This document shows positions 39,650 to 50,104 of a DNA stretch of 64,000 bases, piece after piece. Both the position numbers and the translations under genes were made by a program. The number at the start of each line of letters is the position of its first letter. Position 1 is the first letter of the stretch. This DNA is from Prochlorococcus sp. AG-347-I21. Its GTDB lineage: Bacteria; Cyanobacteriota; Cyanobacteriia; PCC-6307; Cyanobiaceae. The notes beneath the pieces are model-generated. The model was not told the origin of the DNA, made no database searches, and saw only the letters and a program-made list of their open reading frames with translations. The stretch lies in the NCBI GenBank assembly GCA_003279055.1, contig QCBP01000001.1, forward strand, positions 1-64,000, written 5' to 3'.

Positions 39650-40435
39650 ATGCAAAGTAAAATGAAAGAATCAGATCCAATTTTAGAAGTTGAAAACCTC
39701 TCTGCATCTACTGATAATCTTCCAATTTTAAAAGGGGTTTCACTTACTGTCTATCCTGGAGAAATCCATGCCATTATGGGAAGAAATGGATGTGGCAAAA
39801 GTACTCTTTCGAAAATCATTGCAGGACATCCCTCGTATAATATTACAAATGGCAACATAAAATTTTTAGGCGAAAACATAAACACTTTAGAACCTGAAGA
39901 GAGATCTCAATCAGGAATTTTTCTTGGTTTTCAATATCCAATTGAGATTCCAGGTGTAAGTAATCTTGAGTTTCTAAGAGTTTCAACTAATGCTAGAAGG
40001 AAATTCCTCAACAAAGAAGAATTGGATACTTTTGATTTTGAAGAATTAGTTAAAGAAAAGTTAGAAATTGTGAAAATGGATCACGCATTCCTATCAAGGA
40101 GTGTAAATCAAGGTTTTTCCGGAGGCGAAAAAAAAAGAAATGAAATTCTGCAAATGGCTTTACTTGAGCCTAAGATAGCAATATTAGATGAGACCGATTC
40201 TGGTCTAGATATCGATGCTCTAAGAATAGTGGCATCAGGAATTAAAAAAATATCTAATGCACAAACTGGAATTATACTTATCACCCATTATCAAAGATTA
40301 TTAGATGAAATTAAACCAAATTATGTCCATGTTATGTCAGATGGACAAATCATAAAAACTGGTGAGAGTGATCTTGCTCTAGAGCTTGAAGAAAAAGGGT
40401 ATGAATGGACTGATAACTTTATAAAAGAGACCTAA
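39650..40435 (+). CDS. sufC: Fe-S assembly ATPase SufC
   Basis: [57 protein letters not shown]. Confidence 0.95.
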   Translation: MQSKMKESDPILEVENLSASTDNLPILKGVSLTVYPGEIHAIMGRNGCGKSTLSKIIAGHPSYNITNGNIKFLGENINTLEPEERSQSGIFLGFQYPIEIPGVSNLEFLRVSTNARRKFLNKEELDTFDFEELVKEKLEIVKMDHAFLSRSVNQGFSGGEKKRNEILQMALLEPKIAILDETDSGLDIDALRIVASGIKKISNAQTGIILITHYQRLLDEIKPNYVHVMSDGQIIKTGESDLALELEEKGYEWTDNFIKET

Positions 40436-40439
40436 ACAA

Positions 40440-41657
40440 ATGGAAATTATTGAAAAAATAAAAACTAATAAATCGGATGACAACCTAACAGAAATACAAA
40501 AAATCTGTCTTAATAAATTACATTCAAGCCCTCTCCCTAATCCTAAAAGTGAACTATGGAGACTTTCAAATAAATCAAAATTGTCAAAATTTTTAGATTA
40601 CTCAGTTAATGAAAAAGATTCAAAATTTGATATACCATATCCGAAAAATTCTCAAAGTACTATTAGATTAATAATTGGTGAGAATTGTCAAATTAAATTA
40701 ATAGAGAAAAATTATTCAATACAGCAATTAAGTGAGGATGAATTACAAAAATATATCAAGGAACAGATATCTTTTTTTAAGCAAAACGAAAATTGGAGTG
40801 ACCTACTTAATCTTTCTTTAAGTTGTAAAAATAATATTTTGGGATTAAAAATAAATGGATCAAAAATTCCTCCTATTGAAATTTTTAGTCATTCATCAAG
40901 TAATTCTTTAAACGCAAAGACCCTTGTAATATTTATAGAAAAAAATTGTGATATTGAATTATTACAGGTAAATCTTGTTAAAGAAAACTCTTCATTATCG
41001 CAATCGACTTTCTTTTGCTTGAAAGAAAATAGTTCCGTAAATCATGGTGTTGTTTCTTACGGTGAAAACAAATCTAATCTATTAAATTCTCTTAATGTAA
41101 TTCAACAAAAAAATAGTGCATACAACTTAGGATCTTTACATTTCAAATTCAATTACGCGAGATTTGAAATTAGTATTAAACAATCTTCGGGAAGCGCTAA
41201 GACAAATATCAAAGGTATGCAAATAACAAAAAAAGATGAGCAAATTTCAACCTATACAAAAATAGAATTTAATGGCCCAAATGGATTTCTAGATCAAATT
41301 AATAAATCACTTGCTGATGATAAATCACATGCAATATTTGAAGGTTCAATAATAGTTCCGAAAATTGCCCAGAGAACTGATGCTTCCCAATTAAGCAGAA
41401 ATTTACTTTTATCAAATCTCGCCCAAATAGATACCAAACCTCAATTAGAAATAATTGCTGATGATGTCAAATGCAAACATGGAGCTACAATTTCGCAACT
41501 AAATGAAGAAGAACTTTTTTATATGCGAACAAGAGGGATCACATTAACGGAAGCAAGTAAACTACAATTAAGTTCTTACTTTCAAGAAATAATTTCATTT
41601 ATTCCCATTTCAAAAGATAGATGGGATTTGCTTGATAAACTTTTAAATGAGAATTAA
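40440..41657 (+). CDS. sufD: Fe-S assembly protein SufD
   Basis: Between sufC and sufS; DDVKCKHGATISQLNEEELFYMRTRGIT typical SufD C-terminus. Confidence 0.92.
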   Translation: MEIIEKIKTNKSDDNLTEIQKICLNKLHSSPLPNPKSELWRLSNKSKLSKFLDYSVNEKDSKFDIPYPKNSQSTIRLIIGENCQIKLIEKNYSIQQLSEDELQKYIKEQISFFKQNENWSDLLNLSLSCKNNILGLKINGSKIPPIEIFSHSSSNSLNAKTLVIFIEKNCDIELLQVNLVKENSSLSQSTFFCLKENSSVNHGVVSYGENKSNLLNSLNVIQQKNSAYNLGSLHFKFNYARFEISIKQSSGSAKTNIKGMQITKKDEQISTYTKIEFNGPNGFLDQINKSLADDKSHAIFEGSIIVPKIAQRTDASQLSRNLLLSNLAQIDTKPQLEIIADDVKCKHGATISQLNEEELFYMRTRGITLTEASKLQLSSYFQEIISFIPISKDRWDLLDKLLNEN

Positions 41658-42910
41658 TGGAAACAATTCAAAATTTTCCTGAAATAACGAAGAAAGACTT
41701 TCCTCTTTTGAATAAGAACTTAAAAAGTAATGAGAAAATTATTTATTTAGATCATGCTGCAACCACACAAAAACCCATACAAGTCTTAAAAAAAATTGAT
41801 GAATATTACAAAAACTTTAATGCCAATGTACATAGAGGGGCACATCAATTAAGTGCTAAAGCAACAGAAGAATTTGAAAATGCACGATATTTAATTAGCA
41901 AATATATAAAAGCTAATTCAACAAAAGAAATTATTTTCACAAGAAATGCTACTGAGGCAATCAATCTAGTAGCTAGATCATGGGGCGAATATTCATTAAA
42001 AGAAAACGATGAAATTCTCTTATCAATAATGGAGCATCACAGCAATATTGTTCCATGGCAAATGGTTGCAGCAAAAAATAAATGCAAATTAAAATTTATA
42101 GGTATAGATAAAGATGGGAAATTAGATATAGAAGACTTTAAATCAAAACTAACATCTAGAACTAAACTTGTTAGCCTAGTACATGTTAGTAATACGCTAG
42201 GTTGCTGTAATCCAATCAAAGAAATAACTAAATTAGCTAAACAAAAAGGTTCTTTAGTGTTAATAGATGCATGCCAAAGTTTGGCTCATCAAAAACTGGA
42301 TGTGATTGATCTTAATATAGATTTTTTAGCTGGATCAGGGCATAAACTATGCGGTCCTACAGGTATTGGCTTCCTCTGGTCTAAAAAAGAAATCCTAGAA
42401 AAAATCCCTCCTCTCTTTGGAGGTGGCGAAATGATTCAAGATGTTTTTGAAGAGACAAGTACTTGGGCAGAACTACCACACAAATTTGAAGCTGGAACTC
42501 CAGCTATTGCAGAAGCAATAGGTCTTGCAGAAGCAATTAATTATATTAACAATATTGGATTGAATGAAATTCATGAATATGAAAAATCTATTACTAAATA
42601 TTTATTTGAAAAATTAAATCAAATAGAAAATATTGAAATCATAGGTCCATCGCCGGAGATAGATCCAGACAGAGCGGCACTTGCCACCTTTTATATAAAA
42701 AATATACATTCAAATGATATTGCTGAAATTCTTGATTCAAAAGGAATTTGCATCAGAAGTGGCCACCATTGCTGTCAACCTCTTCACAGATACATTGGAA
42801 TTAAATCAACAGCCAGAATCAGCATGAATTTCACAACCAATAAGGAAGAAATTGATATGTTTATAGAAAAATTAAAAGATACAATTGATTTTCTAAAAAT
42901 CAATTCTTAA
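41657..42910 (+). CDS. sufS: Cysteine desulfurase SufS
   Basis: YLDHAATTQKPIQVL, HRGAHQLS, SGHKLCGPTGIGFLW, IRSGHHCCQPL. Confidence 0.95.
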   Translation: METIQNFPEITKKDFPLLNKNLKSNEKIIYLDHAATTQKPIQVLKKIDEYYKNFNANVHRGAHQLSAKATEEFENARYLISKYIKANSTKEIIFTRNATEAINLVARSWGEYSLKENDEILLSIMEHHSNIVPWQMVAAKNKCKLKFIGIDKDGKLDIEDFKSKLTSRTKLVSLVHVSNTLGCCNPIKEITKLAKQKGSLVLIDACQSLAHQKLDVIDLNIDFLAGSGHKLCGPTGIGFLWSKKEILEKIPPLFGGGEMIQDVFEETSTWAELPHKFEAGTPAIAEAIGLAEAINYINNIGLNEIHEYEKSITKYLFEKLNQIENIEIIGPSPEIDPDRAALATFYIKNIHSNDIAEILDSKGICIRSGHHCCQPLHRYIGIKSTARISMNFTTNKEEIDMFIEKLKDTIDFLKINS

Positions 42911-44832
42911 ATATTCAAAGCATTTTTTAAAAATTCCTGAGATTTTTGCATTACTACTTCTTTATTTTCAATATTTCTAAAACCATGCCCTTCATTATCA
43001 AAAAAAATAACTTCTGAATATTTATTATTCTGAATCAAAATTTCTTGAATTTTTAAAGTTTGTTTATAAGAAATAACTGTATCTTTTTTTCCATGAAACA
43101 ATAAGATAGGTTTTTTTATTTTATTAATATGATTTATTGGTGATCTATTTATATAATCATCTTGGTTTGTTGCATAATTTCCTACCAAAGAATTTAAATA
43201 ATCTTTTTCAAACCTATGAGTGTTGTAATGCATATCTTTCAAATCAATAACAGGATATTTACAAATTGCTGCTGTAAAAATAGACCCATATAATAAACAA
43301 TTCAAAGCAGTTAACCCACCAGCACTATTCCCAAAAATTACTACTTTTTCACTATCAACTTGACTTGATTTAATCAATTCAAGAGCTAGTGCTTTGCAAT
43401 CATAAGAATCAACAATACCCCATTTATAATTCAACCTCTCTCTATATGCTTTGCCAAATCCTGATGATCCTCCATAATTGACTTCAGCAACAAAAAATCC
43501 CTTAGACGTCCAATATTGAACTTCAGAATTATATGATCCATCAAAACATGAAGTTGGACCGCTATGTGCTCTAACAAGGAGCGGTGGCTTTCTAAAATTT
43601 TCAACAAGCGGCTTATAAAGAAAAGAATGAGTAGATTGAGCCTCAAAACCTTTAAACCAAAATGTTTCAGGTTTTGAACAATTTTTTATATGATCAAAAA
43701 ATATCTGCTCAGAAAAATTTGATAAAACTTTTTTTGCAAAATCAATTTCAAACACAATTCCAAAAAAATCAGATCCATAACCTTTTAAAAGAACTTTTTT
43801 CCGAAAAACACTGAAATCACTTATTGAAGTAAATGGAGTAGAAAATTCTTTAACAAATTCAAGATCTTTATATTGCTCAAATATTAAATTATTTTCTTTT
43901 TTTGCTAAGCAAAATAAATTTTTTATAGTCCCTGAAAAGAATGTTATTCCAGTGACCCATTGTGGCGCTCCATATTCAATCAAATTTCTCTCTACTCTTT
44001 TCTTAATCAAGATATTCTCAATTTCACTAACATCTAAAAACAATAAGTTCCACCATCCAGAACTATCTTCAGAACATACTATATGTGTTTCACTTATCCA
44101 ATAGGGTTGAAAAAAAGAAACGTTTTTTTTGGAATTAATCAACTTATTTGTGAATTTTTTTATTTTTTGTATCTCGCCATCTAAATCTATTTGAGCAAAA
44201 AACAGCTCATTTTTCTCCCAGGGCATATATGGAGAATCCCACTCTATCCAAGAAAATAAGTTAGCAGATGTATTAGAAGATAATTCTCCAGCAAAATTTT
44301 TAAATTTTTTTATTCGATGAATATCTTGTTTAGTTTTTTTTAAATTTAAAGAAAATAAATAATCTCTATTATTTATTTCGCAAATGCCATACAGTAAATT
44401 TTTTTCAGAGATGACAAATGAAGAATCAAAATTTCCATCAATTGATTTAGAGAGTTGCTTAGGTTCTTGAATTGAAACAAGATATTTATTTTGACTTCTA
44501 TAAGTTGACCCTGCCTCTTTAAAAATTTGAAACCATACTGCCTTGGTAATCTGATCTATCCATATCAAATAAAAATTATTTTTAAAATTTATACACTTAT
44601 AAGATTTACCACCATATCCATGAAAATTATTTTTAATATTATATTTTTTACTTGTTAATTTCTGGGGAAACGAACCTTCGTCATTAAATGGTCTTGCAAA
44701 AATGGCATTTTCATTTTGACCTTCACCAACAACATCAATCCAAAAAATGATGTCCCTAATAATAGTTAATTCCTTAAAAGCTTTTTTTTTAGATTCAGTT
44801 TGCCTAACTTTTAACTTATCATCATTACTCAT
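42907..44832 (-). CDS. S9-family (prolyl oligopeptidase/dipeptidyl aminopeptidase-like) peptidase
   Basis: beta-propeller-like N-half; VVIFGNSAGGLTALNCL, FHGKKDTVISYKQ, DNEGHGF catalytic motifs. Confidence 0.85.
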   Translation of the reverse strand: MSNDDKLKVRQTESKKKAFKELTIIRDIIFWIDVVGEGQNENAIFARPFNDEGSFPQKLTSKKYNIKNNFHGYGGKSYKCINFKNNFYLIWIDQITKAVWFQIFKEAGSTYRSQNKYLVSIQEPKQLSKSIDGNFDSSFVISEKNLLYGICEINNRDYLFSLNLKKTKQDIHRIKKFKNFAGELSSNTSANLFSWIEWDSPYMPWEKNELFFAQIDLDGEIQKIKKFTNKLINSKKNVSFFQPYWISETHIVCSEDSSGWWNLLFLDVSEIENILIKKRVERNLIEYGAPQWVTGITFFSGTIKNLFCLAKKENNLIFEQYKDLEFVKEFSTPFTSISDFSVFRKKVLLKGYGSDFFGIVFEIDFAKKVLSNFSEQIFFDHIKNCSKPETFWFKGFEAQSTHSFLYKPLVENFRKPPLLVRAHSGPTSCFDGSYNSEVQYWTSKGFFVAEVNYGGSSGFGKAYRERLNYKWGIVDSYDCKALALELIKSSQVDSEKVVIFGNSAGGLTALNCLLYGSIFTAAICKYPVIDLKDMHYNTHRFEKDYLNSLVGNYATNQDDYINRSPINHINKIKKPILLFHGKKDTVISYKQTLKIQEILIQNNKYSEVIFFDNEGHGFRNIENKEVVMQKSQEFLKNALNI

Positions 44833-44909
44833 TTAAAAAAACTATAAAGAAAGTAAATTAAAGTGCTAATATTTTTATAGCTAAACTCTTAATTAAAAAC
44901 TTTTTTAAC

Positions 44910-45515
44910 GTGGCAAACCATTTTTCCCAACTTGCAAAAAAGTCAAGAACAAATGGAAGCTCAGAAAAAATTTCAAAAGAACAAACAGGTAAGCCCTCTC
45001 TAGACATTTATAAACTTGGTGATGATGTATTAAGACAAAATTCTAAAAGAATAACTAAGGTTGACGAATCAACCAGAAAACTTGCTAGAGAAATGCTTCA
45101 AAGCATGTATGCAGCTAAAGGAATTGGACTTGCCGCCCCTCAAATTGGTATCAACAAAGAGCTTCTTGTCATAGATGTAAATTTTGAAGATTCAGCGGCA
45201 GAACCTTTAATATTAATCAATCCAGAAATTACAGACTTTGGAACAACCCTTAATTCATACGAAGAAGGCTGCTTGAGTATACCTGGCGTCTATTTGAATG
45301 TAGTAAGACCTTCAACTATAAAATTAAAATATAGAGATGAAATGGGGAGACCGCGGAAAATGAAAGCAGATGGACTCCTAGCGAGGTGTATTCAACACGA
45401 GATGGATCACTTAAACGGAATATTATTTGTTGATAGAGTTACATCAAAAGATGATTTGAACAAAGAACTTATAAAGGAAGGGTTTAACGAAGAAGACGTA
45501 ATTTCTATTAATTAA
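44910..45515 (+). CDS. def: Peptide deformylase
   Basis: GIGLAAPQIG, EEGCLSIPG, QHEMDHLNGILFVD. Confidence 0.95.
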   Translation: MANHFSQLAKKSRTNGSSEKISKEQTGKPSLDIYKLGDDVLRQNSKRITKVDESTRKLAREMLQSMYAAKGIGLAAPQIGINKELLVIDVNFEDSAAEPLILINPEITDFGTTLNSYEEGCLSIPGVYLNVVRPSTIKLKYRDEMGRPRKMKADGLLARCIQHEMDHLNGILFVDRVTSKDDLNKELIKEGFNEEDVISIN

Positions 45516-45519
45516 TCTA

Positions 45520-45861
45520 ATGACTGAAACTACAATATTTCAAAAAATAATTAATGAAGAAATACCCTGCGATAAGCTTTATGAAGATGAGTTTTGTATT
45601 GCGTTTAATGATATCCAAGCGCAAGCACCAGTACATTTTTTAGTGATCCCAAAAAAGCCAATTATTAATTTATTAGATTGTGTTGAAGAAGATGCAAATT
45701 TACTAGGGCATTTACTTTTTGTTGGTAGCGAGATAGCTAAATCAAAAAATTTAACTAATTGGAGAACAGTAATTAATACCGGAGCAGAATCGGGGCAAAC
45801 AGTTTTTCATTTACATATTCATTTTTTATCCGGAAGAAAAATGAAGTGGCCCCCAGGTTAA
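45520..45861 (+). CDS. HIT family protein
   Basis: TIFQKIINEEIPCDKLYEDE, QTVFHLHIHFLSGRKMKWPPG (HxHxH). Confidence 0.92.
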   Translation: MTETTIFQKIINEEIPCDKLYEDEFCIAFNDIQAQAPVHFLVIPKKPIINLLDCVEEDANLLGHLLFVGSEIAKSKNLTNWRTVINTGAESGQTVFHLHIHFLSGRKMKWPPG

Positions 45862-45908
45862 AACTCTCGAAAGAAAGATTAATTGGTTATAAATAAGAAA
45901 AAAACAAA

Positions 45909-46187
45909 ATGAATACACCAGATTCCCTAAATACAGAATCCAAAAATTTATTCAATTTGATCTCAAAAAATTGGGAAGAGCTAGATGACTCACTAAAAAC
46001 TAAGTTAATAAAAATTTGGAGAGTTTTAACTTATAAATGGCAATTACAAATTTTATTTAATCTACCTTTTCTTTTATGGTGGGTATTAGATAAATCTTTT
46101 CCAAAGGTTCATGAATTTGATTCAACAGTCTTGAATTACTTAAATTTACCTGACTGGGCACTTACATTTATTGGCTTTGGTCAATAG
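45909..46187 (+). CDS. Hypothetical membrane protein (92 aa)
   Basis: ORF with amphipathic N-terminus and TM-like WQLQILFNLPFLLWWVL. Confidence 0.5.
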   Translation: MNTPDSLNTESKNLFNLISKNWEELDDSLKTKLIKIWRVLTYKWQLQILFNLPFLLWWVLDKSFPKVHEFDSTVLNYLNLPDWALTFIGFGQ

Positions 46188-46229
46188 ACTACTAAAAGTT
46201 ATAATTTATTTTATAAAACTAGTCGAGTA

Positions 46230-48212
46230 ATGGATAAAGCAGTACATAATAAATCCAAAATTCTATACCAATTGCAAAAGTTAAGGAAGCTATCCCAACC
46301 ATTTTTTCTTCCCGTAGATCAATGTAATGGATTTCAATTCATATGGCTTTTGATTTCACTTTTATTTTGTGTTGGTGGAGTAGTACTTGTTGGTCTTACA
46401 GGAATAATCAGTTTTTTTGAAAGCTTTAAACCAATTTTTCTTGAGAAATATTTCGGAGGTGTAGTAAGTACTGTCAATTCAATTTGGGCTGGTAGCTGGG
46501 GATTGCTTTTCTCTGTTTTATTTCTAATTGGATCAGGGAGCTTTTTTAGTTTAAGACGTCAATTGAAAAACCGTAGATGGTTACATTGGTTATTCCTTGC
46601 GATAATTGTATTAATGCTTTTAGCAGTAAACGGAATAAACGCAGGTATTGGATTCATAGCTAGAGATTTAACAAATGCTTTAGTAGAAAAACAAGAAGAG
46701 GGTTTTTATCGGATATTGGGAATTTACGCTTGTTGTTTCGCTGTGGCTCTACCAATACGTGTTTCCCAAATATTTTTTACATATAAGTTAGGAATTATTT
46801 GGAGAGAATGGCTTTCAAAAAGTTTAGTCAAAGATTATATGACTAATAAAGCTTATTACCAATTAAATCCCAACGATGAAGAACAAACCGATGTAGATAA
46901 TCCTGATCAAAGAATCACAGATGATACACGAGCTTTTACCGGGCAAAGTCTTTCTTTCACATTAGGTATTTTTGATGCCCTACTAACATTCTCACTTAAT
47001 ATTCTCATTTTATGGAGTATTAGTAAAACACTTACTTTTTCTTTATTTGGTTACGCCGCATTTGCAACTTCTATTCTTTTAATTGCTGGAAAAAATCTTG
47101 TAAAGATTGACTTTGATCAACTCAGATATGAAGCAGATTTTCGATATGGCTTAGTACATATTAGAGATAATGCTGAATCAATAGCCTTTTACTCTGGAGA
47201 GAATCCTGAACGAAGTGAAACTGAAAGGCGCTTAGGAGAAGTGGTGAGAAACTTTAATTTACTGATTATTTGGAGAGTAATAATAGACGTCATGAGAAGA
47301 TCCATTAATTATGCTGGAAATTTCTTTCCATATTTAATAATGGCAATACCTTACTTTAAAGGTGATATTGATTATGGACGCTTCATACAGGCAAGCTTTG
47401 CATTTGGAATGGTCGAAGGTTCTTTATTTTTCATTGTTAATCAAATCGAAGAACTTGCAAAATTTACTGCTGGGATTGGCAGATTAGAAGGCTTCCAGTC
47501 AAAAGTTGAATCCATTAGTCAAACCAACCCAACAAGTAATCAAAACGTTATTTCAGATTACCCCTCAATTCTTATTAATAATGCTGACCTTTGCCCACCA
47601 GGATCAAATAAATCAATAATTAAAAATTTAAATTTAAGCATCGACAATAATCAATCACTATTGGTTGTAGGACCATCTGGGTGCGGAAAAACATCTTTAC
47701 TAAGAATGATTAGTGGTTTATGGGAACCCGATCAGGGAGTAGTAAAAAAACCGAAAATTGGGGAATTATTATTCATACCTCAAAAACCATATATGTTACT
47801 AGGTTCTTTAAGGGAACAATTATGTTATCCCACAGAAGTTAAGAAATTTAGTGATGAACATTTGACTTCTGTACTTCATGAAGTAAATTTACAAACCCTA
47901 GTAGATCGGTATCCTAATCTTGATATCAAACAAGATTGGCCACGAATTCTTTCCCTTGGCGAACAGCAAAGATTGGCTTTTGCAAGACTATTACTAAATT
48001 CTCCAAGATTTGCAGTACTTGATGAAGCAACAAGTGCTTTAGATATTAACACTGAAAAAAAACTATATAGCTTACTAAAGGAACGAGAACTTTCTCTTAT
48101 TAGTGTTGGACATAGACCTAGCTTAAAAGATTTTCACGAGAATATTTTAGAACTAAATGGACAAGGAGACTGGAAATTATTGACTTCTGATAAGTATAAT
48201 TTTAAGGATTAA
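46230..48212 (+). CDS. SbmA/BacA-like (ABC_membrane_2, ABCD-type) transporter with fused ATPase
   Basis: NPDQRITDD, WRVIIDVMRRSINYAGNFFPYLI, VVGPSGCGKTSLLRMISGLW, LSLGEQQRLAFARLLLNSPRFAVLDEATSALD. Confidence 0.88.
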   Translation: MDKAVHNKSKILYQLQKLRKLSQPFFLPVDQCNGFQFIWLLISLLFCVGGVVLVGLTGIISFFESFKPIFLEKYFGGVVSTVNSIWAGSWGLLFSVLFLIGSGSFFSLRRQLKNRRWLHWLFLAIIVLMLLAVNGINAGIGFIARDLTNALVEKQEEGFYRILGIYACCFAVALPIRVSQIFFTYKLGIIWREWLSKSLVKDYMTNKAYYQLNPNDEEQTDVDNPDQRITDDTRAFTGQSLSFTLGIFDALLTFSLNILILWSISKTLTFSLFGYAAFATSILLIAGKNLVKIDFDQLRYEADFRYGLVHIRDNAESIAFYSGENPERSETERRLGEVVRNFNLLIIWRVIIDVMRRSINYAGNFFPYLIMAIPYFKGDIDYGRFIQASFAFGMVEGSLFFIVNQIEELAKFTAGIGRLEGFQSKVESISQTNPTSNQNVISDYPSILINNADLCPPGSNKSIIKNLNLSIDNNQSLLVVGPSGCGKTSLLRMISGLWEPDQGVVKKPKIGELLFIPQKPYMLLGSLREQLCYPTEVKKFSDEHLTSVLHEVNLQTLVDRYPNLDIKQDWPRILSLGEQQRLAFARLLLNSPRFAVLDEATSALDINTEKKLYSLLKERELSLISVGHRPSLKDFHENILELNGQGDWKLLTSDKYNFKD

Positions 48213-48220
48213 CAAAAAAA

Positions 48221-48496
48221 ATGAATTCTAAAGAAGAAAAAACTAACTCAGAAGTCACTAATCTAGAGAATGAGAGTTTTATAGAACAGCAGAAAGATTC
48301 AAATTACATCAATGAACAAATTGGAGACAATAAATTAGATGAAAAATCTATAGAAATTAAAGATGAATATAAATTTGGATGGAGTAGTTATTCTGAAAAA
48401 ACTAATGGAAGATTTGCAATGATTGGCTTCCTTGCAATAATATTGATTGAATTATTTAGTAAACAATCGTTTTTAAAATGGGCAGGAATTTTATAA
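48221..48496 (+). CDS. hli: High-light-inducible protein, long form (91 aa)
   Basis: KFGWSSYSEKTNGRFAMIGFLAIILIELFSKQSFLKWAGIL; ExxNGRxAMxGF motif. Confidence 0.88.
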   Translation: MNSKEEKTNSEVTNLENESFIEQQKDSNYINEQIGDNKLDEKSIEIKDEYKFGWSSYSEKTNGRFAMIGFLAIILIELFSKQSFLKWAGIL

Positions 48497-49426
48497 CTAA
48501 TCATCAAATCTAGAACTATTATCTCTAGGTTTCTTCCTGTTTGTTCCAACGTTATATCTACTATTTTCATTTTTTGAACTTGATCTAGCTGAAGAACTTA
48601 CTCTACGAGCATCACGTGGCTTTTTGACTTGATTAGCATCTTTAAATGAAGCATCTTCTACTTGCGCAGTCGAGGTCTGCTGTCTAATTGGGGATCTAGC
48701 AGGTTTCTTTCTTGATGGAGAAGAGTCACCAGCAGCAGGGATATTGTCTTGTCTAGAAACTGTACGATTCATTCTGGGTCTTGACCCTGTTTTAACTTCA
48801 TCGCGAGATAAATTTCTTCTCTCACCAAAGTTATTTGTTTCTGGTTGTTTACTATTTCTATCTTCAGAAGTCTGTCTTCTCCTTCTTATAGGTTCGTCAT
48901 TATCAAACTGACTTATATCCCTTGTAGATGGCCTACTTCTGCTTACAGCAGCAGAGGGTATAGCTCTTGAAACATTTCTCCTTCGAGATCTCCCCTCCCT
49001 ATAGTCTTCTTCAAATTCGTCTTCTTGAGGTTTAAATCTTCTGGATAGTCTTTCAGATTCTTCAAACCTATCATAATTGTCATTAAATCGGCCTCTAGAA
49101 TTTCTGGGATCATCAGAAATAGGATCATCATCAAAATAAGATGACCTTCTAGCTTGATCAGTAGCAACTCCCCTCAATCGCACACTTTCATATGCGAAAA
49201 AAACTGTAGTTCCCGCTAATAAAAACTGACCAAACTGCAGGATAGGATCTAACCTCCAGCCTTGGAAAAATAATATTCCTCCGCACAAAAGTCCTATTGC
49301 TGCGAAAAAAACATCATAATCCCTTGCCAAGGCAGGCTTAAAGGACCTCAAAAAATAAAGTCCTCCTCCACATACCGCGAGAACTATCCCAACAATACTG
49401 GCCCAATTGAGACTAGCATTGACCAC
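48497..49426 (-). CDS. Ycf66-family protein with long basic/Arg-Ser-rich C-terminal tail
   Basis: N-terminal membrane domain (VNASLNWASIVGIVLAVCGGGLYFLRSFKPALARDYDVFFAAIGLLCGGILFFQGWRLDPILQFGQ) then low complexity. Confidence 0.85.
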   Translation of the reverse strand: MVNASLNWASIVGIVLAVCGGGLYFLRSFKPALARDYDVFFAAIGLLCGGILFFQGWRLDPILQFGQFLLAGTTVFFAYESVRLRGVATDQARRSSYFDDDPISDDPRNSRGRFNDNYDRFEESERLSRRFKPQEDEFEEDYREGRSRRRNVSRAIPSAAVSRSRPSTRDISQFDNDEPIRRRRQTSEDRNSKQPETNNFGERRNLSRDEVKTGSRPRMNRTVSRQDNIPAAGDSSPSRKKPARSPIRQQTSTAQVEDASFKDANQVKKPRDARRVSSSARSSSKNENSRYNVGTNRKKPRDNSSRFDD

Positions 49427-49506
49427 ATTCTTTCTCCAAAAATTTATTTTTTAAAGGGTTACTGATATACCCTATATATATAGTGTACTTAAAACTTCTA
49501 CAAAAA

Positions 49507-49692
49507 CTAGCGTCTTCCAGTAGAAGTACGATCGAGGGAATCTTTCTGGCTTACAAAAATCAAAAATGCAGTTGCTGGAATAACGATAAGTAAGGCAGCG
49601 GCAATAAAACTACCTATCATTCCAACTGCAGAATTATTTGCAACTTCAGCAGAAAAATCTGCGGCTAGTAATAAATTTGAGATTTGAAACAC
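49507..49692 (-). CDS. psbX: Photosystem II protein PsbX
   Basis: [61 protein letters not shown]. Confidence 0.85.
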   Translation of the reverse strand: MFQISNLLLAADFSAEVANNSAVGMIGSFIAAALLIVIPATAFLIFVSQKDSLDRTSTGRR

Positions 49693-49772
49693 TTTTAAAT
49701 ATTAAATTCTCAATTTATAATACGAATTAAATACGTTTCAGTGGGTTATTTATTAAGATGAATTAAATAATT

Positions 49773-50087
49773 GTGATTTCCTTGCTTGTAAACTCTCTTC
49801 AAATTTTAGATATTAGTTTAGGAATTTCTCTTTCATATCTAACTATAGTTTTTCTAATAAGATTAATACTTACTTGGTACCCAAAAATTGATCTAAATAA
49901 AGGTTTATGGTTATTAATTTCAATACCATCAACCTCTATTCTGAATTTAACAAGAAAACTAATTCCTCCTATTGGAGGCGTTGATGTTGGACCAGTAATT
50001 TGGATCGGAGTTATAAGCTTTTTAAGAGAAATTCTAGTCGGCCAACAAGGGCTTATAAAACTCGCATTACATACACATATTTCATAA
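49773..50087 (+). CDS. YggT/Ycf19-family membrane protein
   Basis: GTG start; FLIRLILTWYPKIDLNKGLWLLISIPSTSILNLTRKLIPPIGGVDVGPVIWIGVISFLREIL. Confidence 0.85.
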   Translation: MISLLVNSLQILDISLGISLSYLTIVFLIRLILTWYPKIDLNKGLWLLISIPSTSILNLTRKLIPPIGGVDVGPVIWIGVISFLREILVGQQGLIKLALHTHIS

Positions 50088-50104
50088 AATCATTTAATTA
50101 TTTC

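Noticed and set aside
43431-43646. 71-aa ORF inside the S9 peptidase gene
   Set aside because: Alternate frame of a well-supported gene.
48943-49167. 74-aa minus-strand ORF in an alternative frame of ycf66
   Set aside because: Alternate-frame product of Arg/Asp-rich low-complexity DNA.
49472-49483. 12-bp palindrome CTATATATATAG upstream of ycf66
   Set aside because: AT dinucleotide run expected by chance at this base composition; no partner element.
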